Shown here piece after piece: positions 1 to 9,244 of a DNA stretch of 64,000 nucleotides. The stretch lies in NCBI GenBank assembly GCA_016708905.1, contig JADJEV010000005.1:434001-498000 (forward strand), given 5' to 3'. Positions within the stretch are counted from its first letter, which is position 1. Every line of letters begins with the position of its first letter. Below the pieces are notes generated by a model that was not told the DNA's origin, did not search any database, and worked only from the letters and a program-made list of their open reading frames with translations. Position numbers and translations under genes: made by a program. The DNA is from Candidatus Methylophosphatis roskildensis. GTDB lineage: Bacteria; Pseudomonadota; Gammaproteobacteria; Burkholderiales; Rhodocyclaceae.

Positions 1-763
1 CGCGCAGCGCCTGGGCAAGCTGATGCATGGCCAGCGCGCCATCCGGACCGCTGACCGCCCAGGTCGACAAACCGGAATGCGCCACCACGTCGGCCGCGCT
101 TCCATTGACCATCAACCGTCCATAGGCGAGATAGGCGAGCGCGTGACAGCGCTCGGCCTCGTCCATGTAGTGGGTGCTGACCAGCACGGTCAACCCGTCC
201 GCGGCGAGCTGGTGAATCTGGTCCCAGAACTCGCGCCGCGCTTTCGGGTCGACGCCGGCAGTCGGCTCGTCGAGCAGGAGCAGCCGCGGCGTATGCAGCA
301 TGCAGGCGGCCAACGCCAGACGCTGCTTCCAGCCGCCGGACAGCGTGCCGGCCAGTTGCTCACGGCGCGCGGTCAGGCCGAGACGCTCGAGCGTGCCGTC
401 GACCGCACTGCGACGCTGCGGCACACCGTACATGCGGGCGATGAACTCGAGGTTCTCGGCGATCGACAGGTCTTCGTACAGGGAAAATCGCTGGGTCATG
501 TAGCCGACCTCGCGCTTGATGGCGGGGGCCTCACGGATGATGTCGAAGCCCAGGCAATGCCCGGCGCCGGCATCGGGCGTCAGCAAGCCGCACAGCATGC
601 GTATCGTCGTGGTCTTGCCGCTGCCGTTCGGACCGAGAAATCCGTATATCTGGCCGCGCTCGACACGTATCGCGAAGTCATCGACGACCTTGCGGCCGGC
701 GAACGACTTGGTGAGCCCGCGCACGTCGATCACGGCGGCGCCGTCTTCACCGGCGTGATTCAT
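1..763 (-). CDS. ABC transporter ATP-binding protein (YbhF-like), 3' end outside window
   Basis: ATPase subunit of an ABC-2 type efflux system; the gene runs off the left edge and about 254 N-terminal residues are visible. The start ATG at 763 overlaps the stop of the upstream hlyD gene by 4 bases (ATGA). Walker A is GPNGSGKT at about residues 44-51, the signature is LSGGWKQR near 142, Walker B is LLLLDEP near 165, and the switch histidine lies in STHYMDEAE. The MDEAE motif after the H-loop is typical of the DrrA/CcmA/YbhF class of exporters. With the lipoprotein HlyD subunit and TetR regulator upstream, the order matches the enterobacterial cecR-ybhG-ybhF-ybhS-ybhR cluster, so permease genes are expected just beyond position 1 (inference). 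Family certain; substrate unknown. YbhF is a tandem ATPase, and whether this one has a second ATPase half cannot be seen. Confidence 0.93.
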   Translation of the reverse strand, partial: MNHAGEDGAAVIDVRGLTKSFAGRKVVDDFAIRVERGQIYGFLGPNGSGKTTTIRMLCGLLTPDAGAGHCLGFDIIREAPAIKREVGYMTQRFSLYEDLSIAENLEFIARMYGVPQRRSAVDGTLERLGLTARREQLAGTLSGGWKQRLALAACMLHTPRLLLLDEPTAGVDPKARREFWDQIHQLAADGLTVLVSTHYMDEAERCHALAYLAYGRLMVNGSAADVVAHSGLSTWAVSGPDGALAMHQLAQALR

Positions 764-1728
764 GGCGACTTTCCGGCCACCCCTTCCAGGCGCACGTCGA
801 CCGGCTGACCGGGATGCAGGCGCATGGCGTCGGCCGGGTTCGGCCGGGCCTCGACCATGAAAACCAGCTTGGCCCGGTTCTCCCGGCTGTAGATGACCGG
901 CGGCGTGTACTCGGCCTGCGGCGCGATGTAGGAGATGGCCGCTTCGATCGGTGCTGCGCAGCCGTCGCAGGTCGCACCGATACTCTGCCCGATGCTGATG
1001 CGGCCCAGCATCGGCTCGGACACGAAGAAGCGCAGTTTGATGTTGGCGGGCGGCAGCAGGGACACGACGGGCACGCCGGCGGCGACCCATTCGCCTGGCC
1101 GGTACAGCGTGTCCTGCACCAGCGCGTCGACCGGCGCTCGCTGCGACTTCTGGTCGAGCCGCCACTGCACCTGAGCCAGCGCCTGACGCGCTGCGGTCAC
1201 GGCTTGTTCGGCGGCACGCAATTCGTCGGGCCGCGCCGCGAGACGGGCGACGTCGAGCTGCGCGGCAAGCTCGGCGACGCGCGCGCGGTCGCGACGCGCA
1301 GCACTGCTCGCCTCGTCGAGCACCGCGGGCGACGCGAACTGCCGCGCCACCAATTGCTCTTGGCGCTCGAGATTGGCCTGCGACAGCGACAGCGCGGCCT
1401 GCGCCTGCGCCAACTGGGCGCGCACGGCGGCGATTTCCTCGGGGCGACGCCCCTTCCTGAGGTTGTCGAGCTGCGCCTGCGCGGTCGCGACGCGTGCCTG
1501 CGCCTCCTCGCGCGCGGCGCGTTCGCTCTCCTGTTCGAGCACGAACAGCGGCGCGCCGACCTTGACCGTGTCGCCGCGCGCCACCGACAACTGCAGCACG
1601 GTGCCGCCGACCGGCGCCGCGACCCGCACATACTCCGCCTCGGCATAGCCGGAAAGCATTTCGCGCGGCGCGTCCCGGCAGCCGAGCAGGGCAAGTGCGC
1701 AAGCGAAGCAGAGAATCCAGCGCCTCAT
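760..1728 (-). CDS. HlyD/YbhG-family periplasmic adaptor lipoprotein
   Basis: Membrane-fusion (adaptor) subunit of the efflux system, 322 residues. The N-terminus is a lipoprotein signal with lipobox LALLGC and the lipidated Cys at residue 17, so it is probably anchored by a lipid rather than a transmembrane helix. A lipoyl/barrel-sandwich half follows (VAAPVGGTVLQLSVARGDTV), then two long Ala/Gln/Glu/Arg-rich helices forming an alpha-hairpin (about 65-185), then the second lipoyl half and a beta-barrel. The CDGC motif near residue 250 is a possible disulfide. The start overlaps the tetR stop by 4 bases and its own stop overlaps the ABC gene by 4 bases, so the three genes are translationally coupled. 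Confidence 0.92.
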   Translation of the reverse strand: MRRWILCFACALALLGCRDAPREMLSGYAEAEYVRVAAPVGGTVLQLSVARGDTVKVGAPLFVLEQESERAAREEAQARVATAQAQLDNLRKGRRPEEIAAVRAQLAQAQAALSLSQANLERQEQLVARQFASPAVLDEASSAARRDRARVAELAAQLDVARLAARPDELRAAEQAVTAARQALAQVQWRLDQKSQRAPVDALVQDTLYRPGEWVAAGVPVVSLLPPANIKLRFFVSEPMLGRISIGQSIGATCDGCAAPIEAAISYIAPQAEYTPPVIYSRENRAKLVFMVEARPNPADAMRLHPGQPVDVRLEGVAGKSP

Positions 1729-2405
1729 TCGCCGGCACTCGCTGAGCCGCGAGACGCCGCCGCGCTGTCATCGTGAATTGCGACGCTGAGCGCGGCCAGG
1801 GCAAGATCGATGCGTTGCGCGATGGCGTCGTCCGACAGGGTTTCGCTTGCGAAGTGCGCCAAGGCAGGCATCGGTGGTAGCTGGCCCGTTTCGAAAGCGG
1901 CACCAACGATGATCGGCATGCCGATGGCGCCGATGGTAAAGCCGATCATCTGCTCCGGTGCGATGGCAGCAAGTCGGCCCTGATGCCGCGCTGTATCCAT
2001 CAATCCGGCCACCACCGCGATATGACGAGGCATGTTGGCGCGCAGGAAATCGGCCGCCAGCTTCTCGCCCGATACGGCATCGGTCAGCAGGCGCAGCATC
2101 AGCCGCCGATTGTCACGCACGAATCGCGCGATGATGTTCAGCGCCCGGCGCAGGTTCTGCGTGACGGACGAGGATTCGGCCGAGGCCGCCGGCTGCAGAC
2201 GCGCAAACATGTCATCGTAGGTGGACTGCAGCAGCGCTTGCAGGAAGACGTCCTTGGTGCGGAAGTGGTAATGGAACATGCCGGCATTGACGCCGGCTTC
2301 GGCGGCCAGGCGCCGCACCGACAAGGCCGCACAACCCAAATCGGGTAGCAAGCGCCGCCCGGCTTCCAGCAGGCGTTGATCGATATTCTGTGAAGGACGC
2401 GCCAT
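1725..2405 (-). CDS. TetR/AcrR-family transcriptional regulator
   Basis: 226-residue TetR-type repressor and first gene of the efflux operon. The N-terminal helix-turn-helix is clear (residues about 8-55, with ALSVRRLAAEAGVNAGMFHYHF as the recognition region). The C-terminal ligand domain is less conserved. It probably represses its own operon in response to a compound exported by the downstream pump, as CecR does in enterobacteria (inference from gene order). A strong sigma70-type promoter ends only 7 bases before the ATG at 2405, so the mRNA may be leaderless or nearly so; no Shine-Dalgarno sequence fits in that space. A near-perfect palindrome sits between the -35 and -10 boxes, where a repressor would bind. 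Confidence 0.92.
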   Translation of the reverse strand: MARPSQNIDQRLLEAGRRLLPDLGCAALSVRRLAAEAGVNAGMFHYHFRTKDVFLQALLQSTYDDMFARLQPAASAESSSVTQNLRRALNIIARFVRDNRRLMLRLLTDAVSGEKLAADFLRANMPRHIAVVAGLMDTARHQGRLAAIAPEQMIGFTIGAIGMPIIVGAAFETGQLPPMPALAHFASETLSDDAIAQRIDLALAALSVAIHDDSAAASRGSASAGE

Positions 2406-2412
2406 GGAAATT

Positions 2413-2441
2413 ACTATACGCGCGCATAATTATACGGTCAA
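2413..2441 (-). promoter_or_regulatory. Promoter of the tetR-hlyD-ABC operon with overlapping operator palindrome
   Basis: On the minus strand TTGACC (2441-2436) is followed after exactly 17 bases by TATAGT (2418-2413), close to the sigma70 consensus. The stretch is AT-rich within a GC-rich genome. Positions 2415-2428 read TATACGCGCGCATA, a 14-bp palindrome with one mismatched pair, lying between the two boxes; this is a good candidate TetR operator. The -10 box ends 7 bases before the tetR ATG. The diverging ECF sigma gene starts at 2529, so the operator might also influence it. Confidence 0.7.
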
Positions 2442-2528
2442 CCAGTTATGATCCGGCGCTGCATGTAAGCTTTGAACGCAGCATTCGGTCTGCTCGTGTA
2501 AGGCCGACACCCTGCGACCCAACAACCC

Positions 2529-3038
2529 ATGTTCAACTCCGCCCAGCGACGCTTCGAACAGACGGTTCGCGCCTACAGCGCGGACCTCTACCGCTATGCG
2601 TACTGGCTGTGTCGGGATCGCTTCGTGGCCGAGGATCTGGTGCAGGAAAGCTTCACTCGCGCCTGGAACAACTGGGAGAGCCTGAAGGACGCCGGCGCCG
2701 TCAAGTCCTGGCTGATAACCATCCTGCGGCGCGAACATGCGCGCCTTTTCGAACGCAAGCAGTTCGATTACGTGGACACCGAACTCGAAGACCTGCAGAT
2801 TGCCGCCGACCATGACTCCGTCGAACTGTTCCATCTCGAGAATCTGCTCGAGGAATTGCCGCTCACCCTGCGCGAACCGTTCGTCATGCAGGCGCTGGGC
2901 GGGTATTCCTGCGCCGAGATCGCGCAGATGCTCGAAACCACGGAAGGCGCGGTGATGACGCGCCTGACACGCGCGCGCCAGGCCTTGCGCGGCGCGCTCG
3001 CCGGCTCACCTACCCAGTCCGCCAAGGGGGCGAAATGA
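2529..3038 (+). CDS. ECF-type RNA polymerase sigma factor
   Basis: 169-residue sigma70 family protein of the ECF (group IV) type. Region 2 covers about residues 12-75: LYRYAYWLCRDRFVAEDLVQ is the 2.1/2.2 core-binding segment and WLITILRRE the end of region 2. Region 4 is at about 105-155 (LPLTLREPFVMQALGGYSCA, then a helix-turn-helix ending AVMTRLTRARQALR). The stop overlaps the next gene by 4 bases (ATGA), so the two proteins are made together. By its partner it belongs to the ECF group paired with DUF3379 proteins. Signal and regulon cannot be read from the sequence. Confidence 0.95.
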   Translation: MFNSAQRRFEQTVRAYSADLYRYAYWLCRDRFVAEDLVQESFTRAWNNWESLKDAGAVKSWLITILRREHARLFERKQFDYVDTELEDLQIAADHDSVELFHLENLLEELPLTLREPFVMQALGGYSCAEIAQMLETTEGAVMTRLTRARQALRGALAGSPTQSAKGAK

Positions 3039-3799
3039 GTGCCGATACCCCGATCCTTGCTGGCGGCCCGGAAATGCATTGCCTTGCCTTTCGCCGCGCC
3101 AAACTGGCCGACCCGAATCGTCTTAGCGGCCAGGCACTGGCGCACCTGACCGGCTGCCCGTCGTGCCAGGCCTTCGCCCGGCGCATCGACGCCAACGAGA
3201 AACGCCTTGCGCGCGCGCTGGCGGTGCCGGTTCCCGATGGGCTGTCCGATCGCATCGTGCTCGGCGCCACCGGACGCAGGCCGAGTTCGCCCTATCGCCT
3301 GTGGGCGCTCGCCGCGACCGTCCTGCTGACCACGGGAATCGGCTTCGCCTGGCTCAAGCGCCCGCCGGCCGAGCCGCAGTACAACTTTGCCGCATCGGCT
3401 ATTGCCCACGTCAAGCACGAACCAGAGTCGTTCACCCTGATCAAGGACGCCGACCCGCAACGCTTCGCCACCATTCTCACCAGCTTCGGCGCCGACATGC
3501 GCGCGCCGATCGGCAAGGTACGCTACGTCAAGCTATGCCCGGTGCCTGGAGGTACCGCCTGGCATATCGTGTTCGAAACCGAAGACGGTCTGGTGACGCT
3601 GATGCTGATTCCTGGTCAGCGGCCGCGCGGCCGCAACCTTTTTGAGGAGAAGGACGGCATGAGTGCGCTGGTGCGCGCCGCCGGCCAGGGCTGCTACGTG
3701 ATCGTCGCGGAAACGCGCGCCAAGGTCGAATCGACCGACCGGCTGCTCAAGCAGCGCATCAACTGGACTGCGCTGCGCACGACTTCGCAATTGGGTTAG
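3035..3799 (+). CDS. DUF3379-family membrane protein, probable anti-sigma factor
   Basis: 254-residue protein coupled to the ECF sigma factor through an ATGA overlap. The N-terminal part starting MHCLAFRRAKLADPN contains HLTGCPSCQAF, a His-x3-Cys-x2-Cys cluster like zinc-binding anti-sigma domains. One transmembrane helix is at about 91-108 (WALAATVLLTTGIGFAW), followed by a periplasmic DUF3379 domain. Family members usually begin near the MHCLAF methionine (codon at 3074), so that internal start is an alternative, but the coupled ATG at 3035 is also plausible. The anti-sigma role is inferred from topology, the Cys cluster and gene pairing. Confidence 0.82.
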   Translation: MSADTPILAGGPEMHCLAFRRAKLADPNRLSGQALAHLTGCPSCQAFARRIDANEKRLARALAVPVPDGLSDRIVLGATGRRPSSPYRLWALAATVLLTTGIGFAWLKRPPAEPQYNFAASAIAHVKHEPESFTLIKDADPQRFATILTSFGADMRAPIGKVRYVKLCPVPGGTAWHIVFETEDGLVTLMLIPGQRPRGRNLFEEKDGMSALVRAAGQGCYVIVAETRAKVESTDRLLKQRINWTALRTTSQLG

Positions 3800-3827
3800 A
3801 CAGACGGGCTAGGCAGACCCCGCGGCG

Positions 3828-6608
3828 TCAACATGCGGTCTCGTGCGAGACGGCGCCAGTCAGGAACTGGTTGAGCGCCGCGAGCGCCTCCCGGTAGGCA
3901 GAGGCGAGTTCCCGGACAAGGCCCGGGCCGTTGCCGATCGCACGCTGTTCGCGTCCGGCCACCTCGAGCCTCTCAGCCAGTTGAGCGAGCCGGATCGCGC
4001 CAACCGCGGCACTCGATGACTTGATCTTGTGCGCAATCGCCGATATCGCCGCCGAATCGTCGGCGACGAGCGCAGCCTCGATCTGTTCGAGCAGCTTGTC
4101 GGTCTCCCGGTTGAACAAGGCCACGATTCGCTGACCGAGCGCGCTGTCGCCAGACTCGACGCCCGGTACGTCGCGCAGAATCCCACGATCGAAGACCGCG
4201 GCGCCGACCGGTGTGTCGAACAGGGTATCGAGGCCGGCCGACTCGATCGGCCGCTCCTGCTCACCCAACTGACGCTCGAGAACCGTGCGCAGCTGCGCCT
4301 TGGTAAACGGCTTGGCCAGGTAGTCCGACATGCCGGCTGCGATGCAGCGTTCGCGGTCCCCCTGCATGGCGTTGGCGGTCAGCGCGATGATCGGGATCCT
4401 GCGTGCAACACCGCGCGAACGCTCCTGCTCGCGAATCCTTGCGGTCGCGGTGAAACCGTCCACCTCGGGCATCTGACAATCCATCAACACGATGTCGAAG
4501 TGCTGCATCTGCAATGCGTCGATGGCCTGCGCCCCGTTCTGCACCCAGACGTGGTCGCAGCCGATGTTGCTGAGCATTGCGCCGGCGATGCCGGCATTGA
4601 CCGGATGATCCTCGGCCAGCAGAATCGACAGGCCGAGCGGGTTTCCGGCCTGGGCCGCCTGGCGGTGGACCGGCTCGTCCTGATGCAGACGGCCGGCCAG
4701 CGCCGAGGAGATCACTCCGCACAATTCGGCCGACAGCACGGGTTTGGAAATGAACTGCAAGTCAGCCACCGCCTGCCAGTTGCTCGCCTCGACGCGCGCC
4801 GCCAGCGGGACCATGACAACGAGATGGGCGGGCTCGATCAATTCCTCGCGGCGGATCGCCTCGACGGTCGGCAGCCCGGTGCTGTTGGCCAGACGCGCCG
4901 AGACGAAGCACAGATCGAACTTGCGGTCCGTGTCACGCGCATGGCGCATGGTTTCTAGTGCCGTATTACCCGACGGGGCGGACTCGACGACGAAGCCGAG
5001 ACGCTGCAGGCGCACGACCATCGCCCGACGCGCGGTCGGATTGGTGTCGACCACCATCGCGCGCAGACCGCGCAGTTGCGGCACAAGTTGTTCGCACTCG
5101 GGGCGCGAACACCCGGGCTGCAGGGCAACCGTGCACCAGAACGTCGAGCCGGCGCCGTCTGTGCTTTCGAAGCCGATCTCGCCGCCCATCATCTCGGCGA
5201 GTTGCTTGGCAATCATCAGACCAAGCCCGGTGCCGCCGTACTTGCGGGTCGTTGAACTGTCGGCCTGCGAAAAGGCCTTGAACAGGCGATCGCGGCCAGA
5301 CTCGGATACGCCGACTCCGGTATCGCGCACCCGGAAGCGAAGCCGCTCTGCCACCCCGGACGATTCGAGATCGAGGAAGATTTCGATTTCCCCCGTCTGG
5401 GTGAATTTGATCGAGTTGGAGATCAGGTTCGACAGGATCTGCTTGATCCGGTACGGATCGCCGATCGCCGAAGCGGGCACAGCCGGATCGACCGAAAGAA
5501 CCAGTTCCAGCCCCTTGGCCTGCGCGCGTTCGGCAAACAGGACGGCAACCTCCTCGACCAGAAGCAAGGGACGGAACTCGACCTGCTCGAGTTCCAACTT
5601 GCCCGCCTCGATCTTGGAGAAGTCGAGCAGGTCGTTGATGATGTACAGCAGCGACTCGGCGGAAACCCGCAGCGTCTTGGCGAAGCGGCGCTGCTTTTCC
5701 GCCAGTTCGGTTTCCAGCAACAGGTCGGTCATGCCCAACACGCCGTTCATCGGCGTGCGGATCTCGTGGCTCATGTTGGCGAGGAACTGGGTCTTGGCGC
5801 GGTTCGCGCTCTCTGCCTGATCCTTGGCCGACTGCAGTTCCACGGTTCGCTGGACAACCTGCTCCTCGAGATGGCTGCGATGCTCCGCCAGCTCGCGGTC
5901 TCGCGCCTCGATCTGCGCCAGCATTTCGTTGAAACCGGAAACCAGTTCGCCGACTTCGTCCTGCGAGCGATGCGTCACCCGCATGTCGTAGCGCTTTTCG
6001 CTCGCCACAATGCGTGCAGCGGTGGCCAGCTCGATGATAGGCGTTGCCACTTCACTGCGCAGCCGACGCGAGAACAGATAAGCCAGACAGAATGCGAACA
6101 GGGTTCCGGCGCCGGACATCGCGAACTGGCGCAGCAGATTGCCCCACATCGCCGACAGGTCGACGCGCAGGGTCAGGTAGCCGACGGTTTCGTGATCCTC
6201 GAATATCGGATGGCTGACCGTGATCTCGCGCGCGAAACCGATATCTTGCAGTTGCAGGTGGTCGGCAGCCGGCGGGCGAAGTGTCTGCGCGGCAGGATCG
6301 GCGTTGGGATAGGCAGCGAACAGCCTGCCGTCGGGCAGCGAAATCCACGCTGCGACGATATCCGAGCGGTTGCGCAAGGACGACAGCGTCTTCTCCCCGG
6401 CCGGCCGATCATTGAAGCTTATCGCTGCCGCGCTGTTGGCGCCGATGATTTCGGCATAGCCTTCGAGTTGCGACAGGGTCAGCTTGCGCTGGACATCGAG
6501 CTGGCTGATCGACGCGATCAGGTAGCTGACCGACAAGCCGACCAGTGTCGCTGCCACGACGATGGCGGTCAGCTTCTTCTGCAGCGAGAGTTTGCCGATC
6601 GAGAACAT
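3828..6608 (-). CDS. BarA-type hybrid sensor histidine kinase (CHASE8-HAMP-HisKA-HATPase-REC-REC-Hpt)
   Basis: 926-residue inner-membrane hybrid kinase. TM1 is about residues 13-33, a periplasmic sensor of CHASE8 type (ANSAAAISFNDR, then AAWISLPDGRLFAAYP) spans 40-155, and TM2 is about 163-180. HAMP follows, then a coiled coil (230-275) and HisKA with phospho-His281 in NMSHEIRTPMNG. The ATPase shows the N, G1 (DTGVGV) and G2 (GGTGLGL) boxes. The first receiver is degenerate: where Asp is expected it reads FVSARL. The second is intact (LLAEDHPVN, IVLMDCQMPEVDG). A C-terminal Hpt domain carries IAHKIKSSSAAVGA. The start at 6608 is taken because the stop of the YfiR-like gene overlaps it (TGATG); the open frame merely continues upstream by chance. 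Partner response regulator not in the window. Confidence 0.94.
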   Translation of the reverse strand: MFSIGKLSLQKKLTAIVVAATLVGLSVSYLIASISQLDVQRKLTLSQLEGYAEIIGANSAAAISFNDRPAGEKTLSSLRNRSDIVAAWISLPDGRLFAAYPNADPAAQTLRPPAADHLQLQDIGFAREITVSHPIFEDHETVGYLTLRVDLSAMWGNLLRQFAMSGAGTLFAFCLAYLFSRRLRSEVATPIIELATAARIVASEKRYDMRVTHRSQDEVGELVSGFNEMLAQIEARDRELAEHRSHLEEQVVQRTVELQSAKDQAESANRAKTQFLANMSHEIRTPMNGVLGMTDLLLETELAEKQRRFAKTLRVSAESLLYIINDLLDFSKIEAGKLELEQVEFRPLLLVEEVAVLFAERAQAKGLELVLSVDPAVPASAIGDPYRIKQILSNLISNSIKFTQTGEIEIFLDLESSGVAERLRFRVRDTGVGVSESGRDRLFKAFSQADSSTTRKYGGTGLGLMIAKQLAEMMGGEIGFESTDGAGSTFWCTVALQPGCSRPECEQLVPQLRGLRAMVVDTNPTARRAMVVRLQRLGFVVESAPSGNTALETMRHARDTDRKFDLCFVSARLANSTGLPTVEAIRREELIEPAHLVVMVPLAARVEASNWQAVADLQFISKPVLSAELCGVISSALAGRLHQDEPVHRQAAQAGNPLGLSILLAEDHPVNAGIAGAMLSNIGCDHVWVQNGAQAIDALQMQHFDIVLMDCQMPEVDGFTATARIREQERSRGVARRIPIIALTANAMQGDRERCIAAGMSDYLAKPFTKAQLRTVLERQLGEQERPIESAGLDTLFDTPVGAAVFDRGILRDVPGVESGDSALGQRIVALFNRETDKLLEQIEAALVADDSAAISAIAHKIKSSSAAVGAIRLAQLAERLEVAGREQRAIGNGPGLVRELASAYREALAALNQFLTGAVSHETAC

Positions 6609-7174
6609 CAGTTCTTCCCCCGCAAGCTGCTGCTGTTGCGCGCCAGCTTGAGCAACTGCGAGCTGGCCTTCAGGCTGGCCCGCCGCAGCGCGCCGAGGTT
6701 GATTTCGAACTGAATCCGCTCGTCGGCATTCACCAGTCCGATACCGCCACCCATGTCGATGAAGCCGTCGATGTCGCTCACCGTCAGCAGCGCCGCTTGG
6801 GACGCCCGTACGATCGACGCGGCCCGCCGTTGCTCGGACTCGCTGACGAACAGGACATGGCAGCCGCGGAAGTCTTCGCTGGCCCCACCCATCCGCCTGA
6901 CGACGACCGGGTGCCCGTGAATCGTCCTGCCGTCGAAGGAATCGAGCGGGGTGCCCAGCGTATCGCGGCCCACCAGACACATCACGAAGTTGGCGTCCTT
7001 GCCGAAGAACGCCTCGGCCGGCCACTCGATGTACCTGGCGAAGTTGTAAATGAAGCCCGCCTTGATCTGCGCCTCGCTCAGCGCCTGCGCCTGCACTGGC
7101 GGAGCGCTGCCGAGCAGCGCCAGCAGCAGGCCGCAGACCATGCGCAGCACGGGTGGAATCCGCAAGTGGATCAT
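6608..7174 (-). CDS. YfiR/DUF4154-family periplasmic protein
   Basis: 188-residue exported protein with a signal peptide (MIHLRIPPVLRMVCGLLLAL, cleaved near VQAQA). The YfiR hallmark AGFIYNFARYIEWPAEAF follows directly, then FVMCLVGRD and the conserved GCHVLFVSESE and ISDIDGF-like segments. In Pseudomonas YfiR is a periplasmic redox-sensitive inhibitor of the diguanylate cyclase YfiN; here the neighbour with a periplasmic domain is a hybrid kinase, so it may modulate that kinase (inference). The start at 7174 lies 11 bases after the TonB receptor stop; a longer upstream reading overlaps the receptor gene and lacks a signal peptide. Confidence 0.88.
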   Translation of the reverse strand: MIHLRIPPVLRMVCGLLLALLGSAPPVQAQALSEAQIKAGFIYNFARYIEWPAEAFFGKDANFVMCLVGRDTLGTPLDSFDGRTIHGHPVVVRRMGGASEDFRGCHVLFVSESEQRRAASIVRASQAALLTVSDIDGFIDMGGGIGLVNADERIQFEINLGALRRASLKASSQLLKLARNSSSLRGKN

Positions 7175-7185
7175 CGCCGAGTCGC

Positions 7186-9244
7186 TCAGAACGCGAGTTT
7201 CGCCTTGAGGTACCCGCTGCGTTCGACTTCGAGTCGGCGTGTCGGCACATAGTCGCCCACCCACTCCAGATGCTGACGATGAAGCAGGTTCTGGCCGACC
7301 AGCGAGAGTTCCAGATCACGCGTAACGCGCCAGGCCAGGCGCAGATCGAGTTCGGTATAGCCGGGAACCGCAGGCTCGGCAAGGCGATCGGTGTGGCGCA
7401 GCCAACCGTCCAGCTGCCAGTCGCGGCCAAGATTGTAGGATGAGCGCAGCGACGCAGTATGGCGCGGCGCCTTGCCCCGGTACCCGTCCTCGCGCATCGC
7501 GCCGAGCGGGTCGCTTATGCGGTCGCGAAAGTAAGTGTAAGCCGCCTGCAGCCGCCAGGATTGAAGCGGATGCCAATCGACTGCCAGTTCTGCCCCGTGG
7601 GTGCGCGCCTCGAGTTCCATGGCGGTTTCGGTGGCCGTCCGCAGGTAGGGAATGGCGCCCATCGGCGTCATGACGAACTCCATGCTGACCTCGGGAAGCT
7701 CCCCGCTCCGCAGATCGGTATAGCGGGCCGCGAACGCCGCAGCGTCGAGCGACAGCGTGCTGGTCAACTGCTGGCGGTAACCGAGATCGAACGATGTCAC
7801 CTTTTCGGCCCGGCTCAGCTTGCCCGGCGCACGCACCACGATCAGATTGGACAGGGGAACCGACGCGGACGGCGCAATGACCTCCAGATCCAGCGATGCA
7901 TCCTCCTCCGCCTGCGCGGGCGCGCACGGCACGCGACAGCGCGCCCCAGATGGTCTGGGTGTCGCTGGGCGTCCAAGCCAGGCGGACGTTAGGCTGCCAT
8001 TCCCAGCCGGTGAAGTCATTGTGTTCGACCTTGCTGCCCGCGATCAGGCGCAGCCGATCGGGTATCAGCGTCCACTCGTCATGGGCGAAGGCACTGAACA
8101 GCCGCAGCGTTCGACGCTCGCGCAGAAATGAGAAGTTGGAGGTGCGCGGCTGCAGGTGATCATGGGATATGCGGTATCCGAGCCCCCAGATGAAGTCGTG
8201 CGCGCTGCCGTGGATCCGGTGCTGCAGATCGAAATCGGCAGTATCACGCTTGTCCTGCACTGCCCACGGCACATCGATTTCCGAATGCTCCAGATAGCTC
8301 TGCAAACCGAGCTCCGAGCCGTCACCGAGCACGGTGTCGTAGCGCCCGACGATATTCGCCCCGGAGTGCCTGGCGGTCACGAAGGTCGGCGTCACGAAAC
8401 CGCTCGCCAGTGTTTCGGCGCGGACGTCGGGCCGGTCCCACATGTCGCCGGCACGCACGCGGTATGCCTCGCCAACCACCGAGACGCGTGAGCCTTCGCC
8501 AAGCGCATTGTCATAGCGGAAGCCGGCACGGGCCGAGTGATTCGGATCGATATTCGACGCGTCGTCGGACGCTTCGCGTCGCACGCCCTTGGTCCAGACG
8601 CGGTAATTGCCGCTTCCGCCGTCATCTCCGCCCCAGCGCAGGCTGCCGCCGACTCGCTCCTCGTTGCCTGCCGAAACCGTCGCCTGCCCGCCCTGGGTTG
8701 CGCGTGCTTTCTTGGTGATGATGTTGATGACGCCATTGACCGCGTTGGCGCCCCACAGCGCGGCACCAGGACCGCGAATCACCTCGATGCGGTCGATGTC
8801 CTCGATAAGCGTATCCTCCTGCTCCCAGATCACGCCGGAGAACACCTGCGAGTAGATCGAGCGGCCATCCATCTGCACCAGCAGCTTGTTGGCGAATCGG
8901 CCATTGAATCCGCGCGCCGACACCGCCCACCGGGCATTGCCCATGCGCGCAACCTGGACACCCGGCACCATGCGCAGGGCCTCGGGTATGCTCGTCGCAC
9001 CGGAACGCTGGATGTCTTCGCCAGTCAGTACGAATACCGCGGCGGCAGTCTGCGACAGTCGCTGCGATTTGCGCGAAACGGTCGACACCTCGGTATTCAG
9101 CAGATCCTCCAGGCTCAGGCCGGCGACATCCTGCGCCGCGGCGGAGGTAGCCAATGCCATCAGGCAAAGGCAGCCGAACAGGCGCAGCCGCGGCGCCCCG
9201 CCGGTGACAGCCCGATTAGGGTTTCGCTTGCTCTGGTGCTTCAT
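7186..9244 (-). pseudogene. TonB-dependent outer-membrane receptor, frameshifted
   Basis: Full-length outer-membrane receptor of about 686 residues in two frames. The signal peptide (LFGCLCLMALATSAAAQD) is followed by the plug domain (SLEDLLNTEVSTVSRK, IPEALRMVPGVQVARM, IEVIRGPGAALWGANAVNGV) and a beta barrel ending in the aromatic YLKAKLAF. The frame breaks near 7916-7920, inside the family motif usually written SRAVRTPSRAE: the first frame gives SRAVRARAGG and the second resumes PAQAEED. A 2-base loss there restores the family spacing; one extra base would also fix the frame. The rest of both frames is intact with no other stop, so this may be a recent mutation or a sequence error. The gene heads the yfiR-kinase operon. 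Ligand not determinable. Confidence 0.87.

Noticed and set aside
2085..2600. Small plus-strand frames across the tetR gene
   Set aside because: No start signals and fully explained as shadows of tetR and the ECF sigma gene.
6609..7430. N-terminal extension of the hybrid kinase to about 1,200 residues
   Set aside because: The extra part is an out-of-frame reading across the YfiR-like gene and the TonB receptor end; the kinase begins with a TM segment at 6608 coupled to the YfiR stop.
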